Positions 36,156 through 46,053 of a stretch of DNA of 64,000 nucleotides are shown here, one piece after another. The notes beneath the pieces were generated by a model. The model searched no databases, was not told where the DNA came from, and worked only from the letters and a program-made list of their open reading frames with translations. The position numbers and the translations under genes were made by a program. Each line of letters starts with the position of its first letter. Position 1 is the first letter of the stretch. Source of the stretch: Lacinutrix sp. WUR7 (GTDB taxonomy: Bacteria > Bacteroidota > Bacteroidia > Flavobacteriales > Flavobacteriaceae); NCBI RefSeq assembly GCF_016864015.1, contig NZ_CP045067.1:1957001-2021000 (forward strand), in the 5' to 3' direction.

Positions 36156-38696
36156 ATGGCGAAGAATTTAGTTATAGTAGAGTCACCTGCGAAAGCAAAA
36201 ACTATTGAAAAATTTCTTGGAAAGGATTTTAAAGTAGAGTCTAGTTTTGGACATATTGCAGATTTACCTTCTAAGGAATTAGGGGTAGATGTAGAAGGTG
36301 ATTTTGAACCTAAATATGAAGTATCTAAAGATAAAAAAGCAGTTGTAAAAAAACTGAAGGATTTAGCTAAAAAAGCAGACATGGTTTGGCTAGCTAGTGA
36401 TGAAGATAGAGAAGGAGAAGCAATTGCATGGCATTTAGCAGAAACGCTAAAGCTAGATAAAGAGAAGACGAAACGTATTGTTTTTCATGAGATTACTAAA
36501 ACGGCTATTAAAAAGGCAATTGAAAATCCTAGAGATATCGATTACCATTTAGTAGATGCGCAACAAGCACGTAGAGTTTTAGATAGAATTGTAGGTTATG
36601 AACTTTCTCCTGTGTTATGGCGAAAAGTAAAAGGAGGTCTTTCTGCAGGACGTGTACAATCGGTTTCTGTGCGTCTAATTGTTGAAAAAGAAAGAGAGAT
36701 TACCAATTTTACAGCAGAAGCATCGTATAGAATTGATGCAGAATTTTCTAATGAAGCTGGACAGTCTTTCAAAGCGAAGCTTCCTAAGAATTTTGCAACA
36801 AAAAAAGAAGCCTATGCGTTTCTAGAAAGTAATGCGAATGCCAATTTTAAAGTTGCCGATCTTCAGAAAAAACCAGCAAAAAAATCACCAGCAGCACCTT
36901 TTACAACTTCGACTTTACAACAAGAAGCAGCAAGAAAATTATATTTTTCAGTAAGTAAAACCATGAATATGGCGCAACGTCTATATGAAGCCGGTTTGAT
37001 TACGTATATGAGAACAGATAGTGTAAACTTATCTGACGAAGCAAAAAATGGCGCACAAGCAGAAATTGAATCTGCTTATGGTGAAAAATATAGCAAACCA
37101 AGAAATTATAAAGGAAAGTCTAAAGGTGCTCAAGAAGCGCATGAGGCGATTCGTCCTACTAATTTTGCAACGCACTCTGTGGATATAGACAGAGATCAAG
37201 CAAGATTATACGATTTAATTTGGAAACGTGCTATTGCATCACAAATGAGTGAAGCGCAATTAGAACGTACCAATGTTAGAATAGAATCGTCCACAAATAA
37301 AGAAATCTTTACAGCAAATGGAGAGGTTATTAAATTTGAAGGATTTTTAAAAGTATACTTAGAAGGTACAGATGATGAAGATGTAGAGCAAGACGGGATG
37401 CTTCCAGCAATGAAAGTAAACGAGACGCTTTTAAATAATTACATTACCGCAACAGAACGTTACACAAGACCACCAGCAAGATATACAGAAGCTTCTTTAG
37501 TGAAGAAGTTAGAAGAACTTGGTATTGGTAGACCGTCTACCTATGCACCAACTATTTCTACTATTCAAAATAGAAATTATGTAGAGAAAGGAACTGTAGA
37601 TGGTGTAGAACGCGATTATACACAACTTACCTTAAGTAGTGGGAAAGTGAAAGATGTAATACTTACAGAAAAAGTAGGATCGGATAAAGGAAAATTAGTA
37701 CCAACAGATATTGGTATGATTGTAACCGATTTTTTAGTAAATCATTTTGAAAGTATTTTAGATTATAATTTTACAGCGAAAGTTGAAAATCAATTTGATG
37801 ATATAGCAGAAGGAAAGAAGGATTGGAAAAAGATGATGAAATCTTTCTACAAAACATTCCATCCTAAAGTAGAAGACGTACAAGAAAATGCCGAAAGAGA
37901 ATCTGGAGAACGTATTTTAGGAAAAGATCCAAAGACAGGAAAACGTGTTAGTGTACGTTTAGGTAAATTTGGACCAATGGTGCAATTGGGAGAACCAGAC
38001 GATGAAGAAACACCAACCTATGCTAGTTTAAGTCCGGATCAGCAATTAGGAACTATTTCTTTTGAGGAAGCGATGGACTTGTTTCAGCTTCCTAAAAATT
38101 TAGGAACTTACGAAGGAGAAGAAGTGCAAGTAAATAATGGACGTTTTGGTCCTTATGTGAAGTTTGGAACAGCCTATGTTTCGCTACCAAAAGGAACCGA
38201 TCCATTAACGGTAGAGTTAGACGATGCTATTGTTTTAATTAAAGAAAAACAAAAAGCAGACGCACCAATTTATCATTATCAAGATTTACCAGTACAAAAA
38301 GGAAAAGGTCGTTTTGGTCCATTTATAAAATGGAACGATATGTTTATTAACGTAAACAAAAAGTACGACTGGGATGATTTATCCGATGCGGATATTGTAG
38401 AATTAATTGAAACAAAAATCCAAAAAGAAATCGATAAGGTTATTCATAATTGGGAAGATGAAGGCATTCGTGTGGAAAAAGCACGTTGGGGAAGATTCAA
38501 TATATTACAAGGTAAAGTGAAAATTGAATTGCCTAAAACAACAGATGCTCCAGCTTTAACTTTAGAAGAAGTAAAAGGAATCATCGAACAAAATGCGCCT
38601 AAGAAGAAAGCGAAGAAAAAAGCTCCAGCAAAGAAAAAAGCTCCAGCAAAGAAAAAGGCACCTGCAAAGAAAAAAACAACAGCAAAAAAGAAATAA
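36156..38696 (+). CDS. topA: DNA topoisomerase I TopA
   Basis: TopA is a type IA topoisomerase that relaxes negative supercoils. The 846-residue protein has the N-terminal toprim domain (VIVESPAKAKTIEKFLG near 5, DEDREGEAIAWHLAE near 82), the conserved QQARRVLDRIVGYELSPVLW near 130, and the active-site Tyr in GLITYMRTDSVNLS near 285. Instead of Cys4 zinc ribbons the C-terminus has topoisomerase C-terminal repeats (GRFGPYVKFG, GRFGPFIKW). The last 30 residues are a Lys/Ala/Pro tail of KKKAPA units that should bind DNA nonspecifically. Confidence 0.96.
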   Translation: MAKNLVIVESPAKAKTIEKFLGKDFKVESSFGHIADLPSKELGVDVEGDFEPKYEVSKDKKAVVKKLKDLAKKADMVWLASDEDREGEAIAWHLAETLKLDKEKTKRIVFHEITKTAIKKAIENPRDIDYHLVDAQQARRVLDRIVGYELSPVLWRKVKGGLSAGRVQSVSVRLIVEKEREITNFTAEASYRIDAEFSNEAGQSFKAKLPKNFATKKEAYAFLESNANANFKVADLQKKPAKKSPAAPFTTSTLQQEAARKLYFSVSKTMNMAQRLYEAGLITYMRTDSVNLSDEAKNGAQAEIESAYGEKYSKPRNYKGKSKGAQEAHEAIRPTNFATHSVDIDRDQARLYDLIWKRAIASQMSEAQLERTNVRIESSTNKEIFTANGEVIKFEGFLKVYLEGTDDEDVEQDGMLPAMKVNETLLNNYITATERYTRPPARYTEASLVKKLEELGIGRPSTYAPTISTIQNRNYVEKGTVDGVERDYTQLTLSSGKVKDVILTEKVGSDKGKLVPTDIGMIVTDFLVNHFESILDYNFTAKVENQFDDIAEGKKDWKKMMKSFYKTFHPKVEDVQENAERESGERILGKDPKTGKRVSVRLGKFGPMVQLGEPDDEETPTYASLSPDQQLGTISFEEAMDLFQLPKNLGTYEGEEVQVNNGRFGPYVKFGTAYVSLPKGTDPLTVELDDAIVLIKEKQKADAPIYHYQDLPVQKGKGRFGPFIKWNDMFINVNKKYDWDDLSDADIVELIETKIQKEIDKVIHNWEDEGIRVEKARWGRFNILQGKVKIELPKTTDAPALTLEEVKGIIEQNAPKKKAKKKAPAKKKAPAKKKAPAKKKTTAKKK
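38613..38684 (+). repeat. Four 18-bp tandem repeats encoding the TopA lysine tail
   Basis: The unit AAGAAAAAAGCTCCAGCA (KKKAPA) occurs four times in tandem, the last two with substitutions. It is in frame at the topA 3' end, so copy-number change would alter only tail length. Confidence 0.85.
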
Positions 38697-38704
38697 TATA
38701 ATAC

Positions 38705-39871
38705 ATGAATTTTGATTTTCTTTCACCAGTTTCCGATTTAGTTTTAGCGCATAACGAGTTGTTACCCGTGCAGGCTTTAGGTAGAAAATTGAAAATACAT
38801 TCTAAGCAACAAGGTGTTCCAGATTTAGATGGCGTCCAGCTTGCTATATTAGGAGTTCTTGAAACCAGAAATGATGTTAATCATATAGGAGAAGATTTCA
38901 GCTTAAACGAAATACGAAAATCCTTTTATGCTCTTTTTCCTGGAAGTTGGAATACAACTATTGCCGATTTAGGCGATATTAATAAAGGAGAATCTGTAGA
39001 AGATACTTATTTTGCTTTAAAGACTACAATTACCATTTTAGTTCAAAAAGGTATTATTCCAATAATTATTGGAGGAAGTCAAGATTTAACCTACGCCAAT
39101 TATCGTGCTTATGACGATATCATACCAATGGTGAATATTGTTAATGTAGATGCTAAGTTTGATTTAGGGGATTCTGCAAAACCAATTAAAAATAACAGTT
39201 TTGTTGGGAAAATAATATTAGACCAACCTTTTAATCTGTTTAACTATTCTGCAATCGGGTATCAAACCTATTTCAATTCGCAAGAAGAAATAGATTTAAT
39301 GGAGCGATTGTATTTTGATGCCTATCGCTTAGGTGAAGTTTCTAATGATATTACTGTTGTAGAACCTATAATGCGAGATGCAAATATTGTAAGTATAGAT
39401 TTAGGAGCCGTTAAATCATCTGAAGTTAGTTTAAGCCAGAAAATGTCACCAAATGGTTTAGATGGTAAAGAAGTTTGTGCTATTTCGCGTTATGCTGGAA
39501 TAAGTAATAAGGTAACTTCTTTTGGTCTTTGGGAGTATAAGCCTTCTAAAGATGACGAGATCACATCTATGTTAATCTCTCAGATAATCTGGTACTTTAT
39601 AGAAGGTGTTAATTATAGAGTTAAAGATGATGATTTTAAAGATGAAAATAATTATCAAAAGTTTATTACACTTATCGAAGATCAAGATTTAGTGTTTTAT
39701 AAAAGTGTTAAAACGGGTAGATGGTGGATTGAAATACCTTTTTTAAATGAAATGAATAATAAATTAAAAAGACATACGTTATTACCATGCATGCATCAAG
39801 ATTATGTGGACGCTTGTAACAATATAATACCAGAGAGATGGTACAAAGCATTTCAAAAGAATTGTGTATAA
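38705..39871 (+). CDS. Arginase/ureohydrolase-fold protein lacking metal ligands
   Basis: This is a 388-residue protein with the arginase/formimidoylglutamase fold, readable from IIPIIIGGSQDLTYANY, NIVNVDAKFDLGD and ANIVSIDLGAVKSSE. In active ureohydrolases these segments are GGDH, DAHxD and SxDxD and bind two manganese ions. Here the first His is Gln126, the second His is Lys151, and the second Asp of the last motif is Gly. It is therefore probably not a hydrolase, although databases are likely to call it one. It starts 8 bp after topA and lies before gldK, a position that suggests a structural or regulatory job near the type IX system (inference). Confidence 0.8.
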   Translation: MNFDFLSPVSDLVLAHNELLPVQALGRKLKIHSKQQGVPDLDGVQLAILGVLETRNDVNHIGEDFSLNEIRKSFYALFPGSWNTTIADLGDINKGESVEDTYFALKTTITILVQKGIIPIIIGGSQDLTYANYRAYDDIIPMVNIVNVDAKFDLGDSAKPIKNNSFVGKIILDQPFNLFNYSAIGYQTYFNSQEEIDLMERLYFDAYRLGEVSNDITVVEPIMRDANIVSIDLGAVKSSEVSLSQKMSPNGLDGKEVCAISRYAGISNKVTSFGLWEYKPSKDDEITSMLISQIIWYFIEGVNYRVKDDDFKDENNYQKFITLIEDQDLVFYKSVKTGRWWIEIPFLNEMNNKLKRHTLLPCMHQDYVDACNNIIPERWYKAFQKNCV

Positions 39872-40035
39872 GTAGAATAACGTAATTAAATCCATGTTTT
39901 GTCGTTTAAATGTTTTATTTTTACGACGAAGCGTAATTTTTTTTGACAAAAAAGTTGTTTTTTAAAAAATATATAAATATGTTTACGCTCTTAAATTTTG
40001 AGCATAGAATAATTAACCTCGAGTTTTCAATAAAT

Positions 40036-41400
40036 ATGAAGAATTTTCTTTTATTAACAGTAGTTTTAGCATTCCTTACAAGTTGTGGTTCTGGAGACAG
40101 AGGGCAGTTAGTAGGTGTTAAAGGAAAAAAATGGCATCCAGAAAAACCTTACGGAATGGAATTAATTCCTGGAGGAGCATTTATTATGGGTAAATCAGAT
40201 GATGATTTAGCTGGAATTCAAGATGCGCCAACAAAAACGGTAACAGTAAGATCGTTCTATATGGACGCAACTGAAATCACAAATAGTGAGTATCGTAAAT
40301 TTGTACAATGGGTTAGAGATTCTACTATTAGAACCAAACTTGCAATATTAGCAGATGAGGTAGGAGCAACTCCTGGAGATGGTGGTATTGGTGATTTTGC
40401 GTTTAAAGATGCAGATCCAGAAAACATGAATGCTTATGAGCAGTACATGTATGATAACTACAGTGGAATGGGTGAAACTGGTTACGAGGGAAGAAAATTA
40501 AATCACGATGTTGATTTACTTTTTGATACTTCAGAATATCCAGATGAATACTATGTGGAAGTAATGGACACGATGTACTTACCTATTGAAGAGTCTTATA
40601 ATGGACAACGTACTTGGGATGTTTCTAAATTTAAATTTCAATATACATACATGGATATTGAAAAAGCTGCAAAAGTTAGTAATAAAGGAAAAAGAAGATC
40701 TGAATTCTTAATTACAGAAGCTGTAGAGATTTATCCAGATACTACTGCTTGGATTAGAGATTTTGCATATTCATATAACGAACCAATGCACAATGATTAT
40801 TTCTGGCACGATGCTTATGGAGAATATCCAGTAGTAGGTATTTCTTGGAAACAAGCAAAAGCTTTTTGTGAATGGAGAACTTTATATCACAATGCATATA
40901 GAAAAGAAAAGAATCAACATTTTGTTAATGAGTATAGATTACCATCTGAGGCAGAATGGGAATATGCTGCAAGAGGAGGTTTACAAGGAGCAACTTTCCC
41001 TTGGGGAGGACCTTATCCTAAAAACGATAGAGGATGTTTCATGGCAAACTTTAAACCTTTAAGAGGTGACTATGCTGCAGATCAAGCTTTATATACAGTA
41101 GAAGCGAAATCTTATGAACCAAACGACTATAACTTATATAATATGGCTGGAAACGTTTCAGAATGGGTAAGTGCATCTTACGATCCTGGTTCTTATGAGT
41201 ATGTTTCTACAATTAACCCTAGTGTTAATGATGTAAACAACCAAAGAAAAGTAGTTAGAGGTGGATCTTGGAAAGATGTTGCTTACTACCTACAAGTAAG
41301 TTCAAGAGATTATGAGTATGCGGATTCTGCAAGAAGTTATATTGGCTTTAGAACTGTTCAAGATTACATGGGAACAGATGTAACAGCTAATGCTAGATAA
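40036..41400 (+). CDS. gldK: Gliding motility lipoprotein GldK (type IX secretion)
   Basis: GldK (PorK) forms, with GldN, the periplasmic ring of the type IX system under the outer membrane. The 454-residue lipoprotein begins MKNFLLLTVVLAFLTSC with the lipobox Cys at 17. The rest is a formylglycine-generating-enzyme (sulfatase-modifying) fold: MELIPGGAFIMG, YPVVGISWKQAKAFCEWR, YRLPSEAEWEYAARGG, VRGGSWKD, IGFRTV. I moved the start from 39943 to 40036 since the upstream codons are not signal-like. It heads the gldK-L-M-N operon. Confidence 0.96.
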   Translation: MKNFLLLTVVLAFLTSCGSGDRGQLVGVKGKKWHPEKPYGMELIPGGAFIMGKSDDDLAGIQDAPTKTVTVRSFYMDATEITNSEYRKFVQWVRDSTIRTKLAILADEVGATPGDGGIGDFAFKDADPENMNAYEQYMYDNYSGMGETGYEGRKLNHDVDLLFDTSEYPDEYYVEVMDTMYLPIEESYNGQRTWDVSKFKFQYTYMDIEKAAKVSNKGKRRSEFLITEAVEIYPDTTAWIRDFAYSYNEPMHNDYFWHDAYGEYPVVGISWKQAKAFCEWRTLYHNAYRKEKNQHFVNEYRLPSEAEWEYAARGGLQGATFPWGGPYPKNDRGCFMANFKPLRGDYAADQALYTVEAKSYEPNDYNLYNMAGNVSEWVSASYDPGSYEYVSTINPSVNDVNNQRKVVRGGSWKDVAYYLQVSSRDYEYADSARSYIGFRTVQDYMGTDVTANAR

Positions 41401-41473
41401 AAATAGAATAACCAAATTAATAATATATTAACCAACTAAAGTAGAGATACTTAATAAAAAAAAACTAAAAATT

Positions 41474-42109
41474 ATGGCACAAAAAGGTAAAATCACAGTA
41501 ACTAATATGATCTACGGATTAGGAGCAGCAATTGTAATCGTTGGAGCTTTATTTAAAATTCAGCACTGGCCTTATGGTTCTGAAATCCTAACTTTAGGTA
41601 TGATTGTAGAAGCATTAGTATTTACATATTCAGCTTTTGAAAGACAATCAAGTGATTTAGACTGGTCTTTAGTATATCCTGAATTATCAGGTGGTGCTTC
41701 ATTAGGTGCTAAGAAAACAAAAGAAGAACCTAAAGATGCTGAAGGTTTACTTTCTAAAAAATTAGATAACTTATTAAAGGATGCTAAAATTGATGGTGAA
41801 TTAATGGCAAGTTTAGGAGCAAGTATCAAAAATTTTGAAGGTGCTGCTAAAGGAATCTCTCCAACTGTAGATGGAATTCAAGCACAAAAGAAATATAGCG
41901 AAGAAATGTCTTTAGCTGCTGCACAAATGGAGTCTTTAAATAGTCTTTATAAAGTACAAATGGAAAGTGCAAGTAGACAAGCTAGTATTAATGAAGAAGC
42001 TGTTGAAAATGCAACTAAATTAAAAGAGCAAATGCAATCACTAGCTTCAAACTTATCTTCATTAAATGGAGTATATGGTGGAATGCTTTCTGCAATGAAC
42101 AAAAACTAA
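41474..42109 (+). CDS. gldL: Gliding motility protein GldL (type IX motor subunit)
   Basis: GldL is the inner-membrane pentamer of the rotary motor that powers gliding and type IX secretion. The 211-residue protein has two N-terminal transmembrane helices (about 12-29, carrying GAAIVIVGALFKIQHWPYG, and 36-53, carrying MIVEALVFTYSAFE). The Glu in the second helix fits the residue implicated in proton use. A helical cytoplasmic region with coiled-coil character follows. It sits 73 bp after gldK. Confidence 0.96.
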   Translation: MAQKGKITVTNMIYGLGAAIVIVGALFKIQHWPYGSEILTLGMIVEALVFTYSAFERQSSDLDWSLVYPELSGGASLGAKKTKEEPKDAEGLLSKKLDNLLKDAKIDGELMASLGASIKNFEGAAKGISPTVDGIQAQKKYSEEMSLAAAQMESLNSLYKVQMESASRQASINEEAVENATKLKEQMQSLASNLSSLNGVYGGMLSAMNKN

Positions 42110-42156
42110 TTAGTTTTATTAACTAATATTTATTAACCAATAAAAACTAATTAAAC

Positions 42157-43722
42157 ATGGCAGGAGGAAAAGCATCCGCAAGGCAGAAAATGATTAACTT
42201 GATGTATTTAGTATTCATCGCAATGATGGCTATGAATATGTCTAAAGAGGTACTTTCAGCATTTGGACTGATGGAAGCGAAATTCGCAGATTCTAACGAA
42301 GCAACTACAGACAGAAATGATAAGTTACTTGCTGCATTAGAAATTAAATCTGATGAAAATCCAAAGGAATTTAAAATACCTGCTGCAAGAGCGCAGGAAG
42401 TTAAAATTGCTTCAGATAAATTTTACAAGTATGTAGAATCTTTAAAGAGTGATCTAGTAAAAGCAGGTCAGTATAAACTAGATGAACAAGGGAAGTTGCC
42501 TTTTGAAGCAATGGACAAAACAGACATCTTAGATGAAGCTTGGTTTACAGGAGATCGTTTAACTAAGAAAGGTCAAGAGGTAATGGATAATATTAATGCT
42601 TATAAAAAAGCGATTAATGATATTCTTGCAAAAGATGAAAGTTATAGAGGTAGAGCACAAGCTTTCGCTAAAACGTTCAGTACAGAAGCTGTTCCTAATA
42701 AAGATGGAAAAAAGATTGATTGGTTAGCATATAACTATCAAGGTTTTCCAGCAATTGCTTCTTATACGAAATTAACAGCAATGCAAAATGATATTAAAGT
42801 TACAGAATCAGATATGTTTAGTCTGTTTTTAGGAAACATTGTTTCTGAAGCTACAACTTTAAATAACTATAAAGCAATTGTATTGGCTGACAAGTCTGCG
42901 TTTTTTGCAGGTGAGAAATTCCAAGGAAGAGTGGTTATTGGTAAGTATGCTAATGTTGCACCTACTAAATTAACTGTTCAAGGGAATGAAGTGGATTTAT
43001 CTAAAGCTATTGATTCAACAGGAGCTGCTACTTTAGATTTCAACGTTGGAAATGTTGGTGAGCACCAAATAGAAGGTAAATTTACTTTTATTGAGAATGG
43101 TAAGGAATTAGAAATTCCTATTGTTAACGCAAACTACGTTGTAGTACCAAGACCAAATTCTGCAACTATATCTGCTGATAAAATGAATGTAGTGTATCGT
43201 GGTGTAACAAACCCAATGACTATTTCTTTTGCAGGTGTACCAGATAATAAAGTATCTGCTAGTGGAGCAGGTCTAAGTAAAGGTTCTGGAACAGGTAAAT
43301 ACAACATGGTGCCAACTACTGGTAAAGAAGTAACTATTAACGTTACAGCTAAACTAGATGACGGTACTCCAGCTTCAGATAGAAAGACTTTTAGAATTAA
43401 AGATATTCCTAAACCTTCAGGTCAAATGGCAGGTAAAACAGGACAATTTAGTTTACCAAGAAACAATGTGGAGATTGGTAAAGTAGAAGCTGTTTTAGAA
43501 GATTTCGATTTTGATTTACCTTTAAAAGTAACATCATTCAAATTTAAAGTACCAGGTTCACCTAGTGTAACTTGTCAAGGTAACAGACTTAATTCGCAAG
43601 CTAAATCTGCTTTACGTAAAGCAAAACGTGGTTCAGATGTACAAATATTTGATATTAAATCAAGTAGTAATGGACCAAGAATTAAGCCAGCAGCAGCAAT
43701 TATTATTCAGTTGTCTAACTAA
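42157..43722 (+). CDS. gldM: Gliding motility protein GldM (type IX motor rotor/shaft)
   Basis: GldM is a dimer with one transmembrane helix inside the GldL ring and a long periplasmic shaft that reaches the GldK/GldN ring. The 521-residue protein opens with AGGKASARQKMINLMYLVFI and a single helix (about 14-33). Four periplasmic domains follow, with family-typical VVPRPNSATISADKMNVVYRG near 330 and a C-terminal domain ending in AAIIIQLSN. It follows gldL by 47 bp. Confidence 0.97.
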   Translation: MAGGKASARQKMINLMYLVFIAMMAMNMSKEVLSAFGLMEAKFADSNEATTDRNDKLLAALEIKSDENPKEFKIPAARAQEVKIASDKFYKYVESLKSDLVKAGQYKLDEQGKLPFEAMDKTDILDEAWFTGDRLTKKGQEVMDNINAYKKAINDILAKDESYRGRAQAFAKTFSTEAVPNKDGKKIDWLAYNYQGFPAIASYTKLTAMQNDIKVTESDMFSLFLGNIVSEATTLNNYKAIVLADKSAFFAGEKFQGRVVIGKYANVAPTKLTVQGNEVDLSKAIDSTGAATLDFNVGNVGEHQIEGKFTFIENGKELEIPIVNANYVVVPRPNSATISADKMNVVYRGVTNPMTISFAGVPDNKVSASGAGLSKGSGTGKYNMVPTTGKEVTINVTAKLDDGTPASDRKTFRIKDIPKPSGQMAGKTGQFSLPRNNVEIGKVEAVLEDFDFDLPLKVTSFKFKVPGSPSVTCQGNRLNSQAKSALRKAKRGSDVQIFDIKSSSNGPRIKPAAAIIIQLSN

Positions 43723-43763
43723 CCAACTCAATAGTATTATTAATTAAAATTAATTATTGTAAG

Positions 43764-44663
43764 ATGAATTATAAATCTTTTTTATTAACCATTTTTAGTG
43801 TAGCGCTAACAACTACAGGTTTTTCGCAAGCGAATATTTTAAATGCGAAAACACCTCAAGAAATTGGAGTTAGAACCGAAGCACAAAAAGCTGTAGATAA
43901 TGATAAACCATTAGAATACGGTTATGTAGATGATAGAGACATTATGTACTCTAAAATGACTTGGGAAAAAGTGGTTTTAGACGAGCGTGTAAACTTTCCT
44001 TTATACTATCCTATTGATACCAATAACATTGGAAGTAACAGACGTTCTCTATATGATGTTTTAACAAAAGCAATCAAACAAGGTAAAATAGAAAATGTAT
44101 ATGACGATTCTTACTTTACTGCAAAACGTAGCTTAAAAGATTTAAAAGACATAACTTCTAAAGTAGATACTTTAGATATTGGTTATGACCAATTAAATGC
44201 AGATGGCTTTGTAGATGCAGAATATATTACTAAAAGAGAAATATCTTCTTACGATGTAAGTGCATATTTAATAAAAGGTCTTTGGTACTTTGACAAACGT
44301 CAAGGAGAACTTAAATATAGATTACTAGGTCTTGCTCCAGCAGCAGCCGATGTAAACTTTATTGATAGTGATGACGAAGAGAATAAAGAGCCAAACGCTT
44401 TATATTGGATATTTTTTCCAGATGCAAGAGAAGTTTTACATGAAGCAAAATCATTCAATAATAAAAATAGTGCTGTACCATTTTCATTCGATCATATTTT
44501 AAATTCTAGACGTTTTAACGGCTATGTGTTTAAAGAAGAAAACGTGTTTGGGGATAGAACAGTAGACGAGTATATTACTGAAAATGCTTTAATGCAACTA
44601 TTAGAATCTGATAGAATTAAAGATAAAATTAGAAACTTTGAAATGGACATGTGGTCTTACTAA
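43764..44663 (+). CDS. gldN: Gliding motility protein GldN (type IX secretion ring)
   Basis: GldN (PorN) joins GldK in the periplasmic ring. The 299-residue protein has a signal peptide (TTTGFSQ, about 1-22) and the characteristic mid-region YVDDRDIMYSKMTWEKVVLDER and DYDSYFTAKR-like segments, with LYWIFFPDAREVLHEAKSFN near 210. It ends with DKIRNFEMDMWSY. It is the last gene of the operon and is followed by a terminator after 18 bp. Confidence 0.96.
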   Translation: MNYKSFLLTIFSVALTTTGFSQANILNAKTPQEIGVRTEAQKAVDNDKPLEYGYVDDRDIMYSKMTWEKVVLDERVNFPLYYPIDTNNIGSNRRSLYDVLTKAIKQGKIENVYDDSYFTAKRSLKDLKDITSKVDTLDIGYDQLNADGFVDAEYITKREISSYDVSAYLIKGLWYFDKRQGELKYRLLGLAPAAADVNFIDSDDEENKEPNALYWIFFPDAREVLHEAKSFNNKNSAVPFSFDHILNSRRFNGYVFKEENVFGDRTVDEYITENALMQLLESDRIKDKIRNFEMDMWSY

Positions 44664-44681
44664 AACTTTCTTAAAATAAAA

Positions 44682-44713
44682 ATAGCGCTCACTAGAAATA
44701 GTGGGCGTTTTTT
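44682..44713 (+). terminator. Terminator of the gldKLMN operon
   Basis: AGCGCTCACTA / TAGTGGGCGTT stem (one G-T pair, one mismatch) with a GAAA tetraloop and a T6 run. Confidence 0.88.
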
Positions 44714-44850
44714 ATTTGAACAAATCCGAAACATTTTTTTATAGTATTATTTTATCTCCTTCACTTTTTAAGGGAAAGTGGGTTTTCATTTTTTTAAATG
44801 AAAAGATAGAAGGGTTAAGTAATATGTATATTTGTTATTTTTATAAGCGT

Positions 44851-45888
44851 ATGAACGTAGATTACATAATTGTAGGTTGTGGACTTGCAGGAATTCATTT
44901 CTGTGAGCAATTAAAAGCCAATAATAAAAGCTTTGTGGTATTTGATAATAAATCACAGCATTCTTCTGTAGTAGCAGGAGGTTTGTATAATCCTGTGGTT
45001 CTAAAACGATTTACTTCCGTTTGGAAAAGTAAAGAACAGTTAGAATTGGCACTTCCTATTTATAGTAAATTAGAAAACGATTTAAAAGTAACCCTAGATC
45101 ATAAAACACCAGTCTATAGAAGGTTCACTTCTGTGCAAGAACAAAACGAATGGTTTACAGCTTCCGACAAGCCTGAGCTTAGCGAATATCTTTCTACACA
45201 GATTATTAAAAATAATAACGACGCTATTGATGCTACTTTTGGCTTTGGAAAAGTTTTAGAAACCGGAAGAATTGATACTAAACTATTAATTGAAAGCTAT
45301 AAAAAACAACTATTAGAAAACAATCAACTACTAGAAGAAGGTTTTCATTATGAAGACTTACTTACAGAAGACACTATTCAATATAAAGATATTACTGCAA
45401 AACATATCGTTTTTGCGGAAGGCTTCGGTGTTAAAAAGAATCCGTTTTTTAAAGACCTTCCATTAAAAGAAGTAAAAGGAGAATTACTAACTATTCACGC
45501 TCCAGATTTAAAAATGGACTACGTTTTAAAATCGAGTGTTTTTCTAATACCAGTAGGAAACGATTTGTACACTGTTGGGGCAACTTACGATTGGAAAGAT
45601 AAAACCAACAACATAACAGCAGAAGCTAGAGAAGCCCTCTTAAAAAAGCTTAAAACGTTTTTAAAATGCGATTTTGAAGTCGTAAATCAAGTTGCAGGTA
45701 TACGACCAACAGTTACCGATAGAAGACCTCTTGTTGGACAACACGAAATACATAAAAACATGTATGTGCTTAATGGTTTGGGAACACGTGGTGTGATGAT
45801 AGCGCCTTATGTAGCAAAACAACTATTGGATTGTATTGAAAACAATATTGCCTTAGAAAACGACATTGATATTGCAAGGTTTAAATAA
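44851..45888 (+). CDS. FAD-dependent oxidoreductase (DAO/DadA family)
   Basis: This is a 345-residue flavoprotein with an N-terminal dinucleotide-binding motif (DYIIVGCGLAGIHFCEQL, near residue 3) and the C-terminal FAD motif region (IRPTVTDRRPLVGQ and NGLGTRGVMIAPYVAKQL). Members oxidise amines of amino acids or related compounds; the substrate is unknown here. An open frame extends back to 44701, but it crosses the gldKLMN terminator, so I start at the ATG at 44851 (MNVDYIIVG). Confidence 0.88.
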   Translation: MNVDYIIVGCGLAGIHFCEQLKANNKSFVVFDNKSQHSSVVAGGLYNPVVLKRFTSVWKSKEQLELALPIYSKLENDLKVTLDHKTPVYRRFTSVQEQNEWFTASDKPELSEYLSTQIIKNNNDAIDATFGFGKVLETGRIDTKLLIESYKKQLLENNQLLEEGFHYEDLLTEDTIQYKDITAKHIVFAEGFGVKKNPFFKDLPLKEVKGELLTIHAPDLKMDYVLKSSVFLIPVGNDLYTVGATYDWKDKTNNITAEAREALLKKLKTFLKCDFEVVNQVAGIRPTVTDRRPLVGQHEIHKNMYVLNGLGTRGVMIAPYVAKQLLDCIENNIALENDIDIARFK

Positions 45889-45934
45889 GTACTAGTATTT
45901 CTAGTAGCATTAACCTTGTTTTGGAATAGGAAAC

Positions 45935-46047
45935 TGCGTTAGCGATTGCAATGGTATCCTTTTTACTGGAATATAGATTTCCTTATTCATTACAGGATAT
46001 AAAAGTAAAAAGATTTAATGGAAAGCGCGACCCTTGTGGTAACGCCC
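45935..46047. repeat. ~113-bp structured intergenic element
   Basis: The element begins TGCGTTAGCGATTG and ends GGAAAGCGCGACCC...AACGCCC. The outer ends pair (GCGTT at 45936-45940 with AACGC at 46041-46045), and inside, ATCCTTTTTACT pairs with AGTAAAAAGATT with few mismatches. From memory, near-identical end sequences with a variable middle are scattered through many flavobacterial genomes; I cannot verify this here. It fills the gap between two convergent genes. Confidence 0.6.
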
Positions 46048-46053
46048 AAATAC

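Noticed and set aside
39943-40035. Longer start for gldK
   Set aside because: The extra residues would bury the lipoprotein signal peptide that starts at 40036.
44701-44850. Longer start for the FAD oxidoreductase
   Set aside because: It begins inside the gldKLMN terminator, and the dinucleotide-binding fold should be at the N-terminus.
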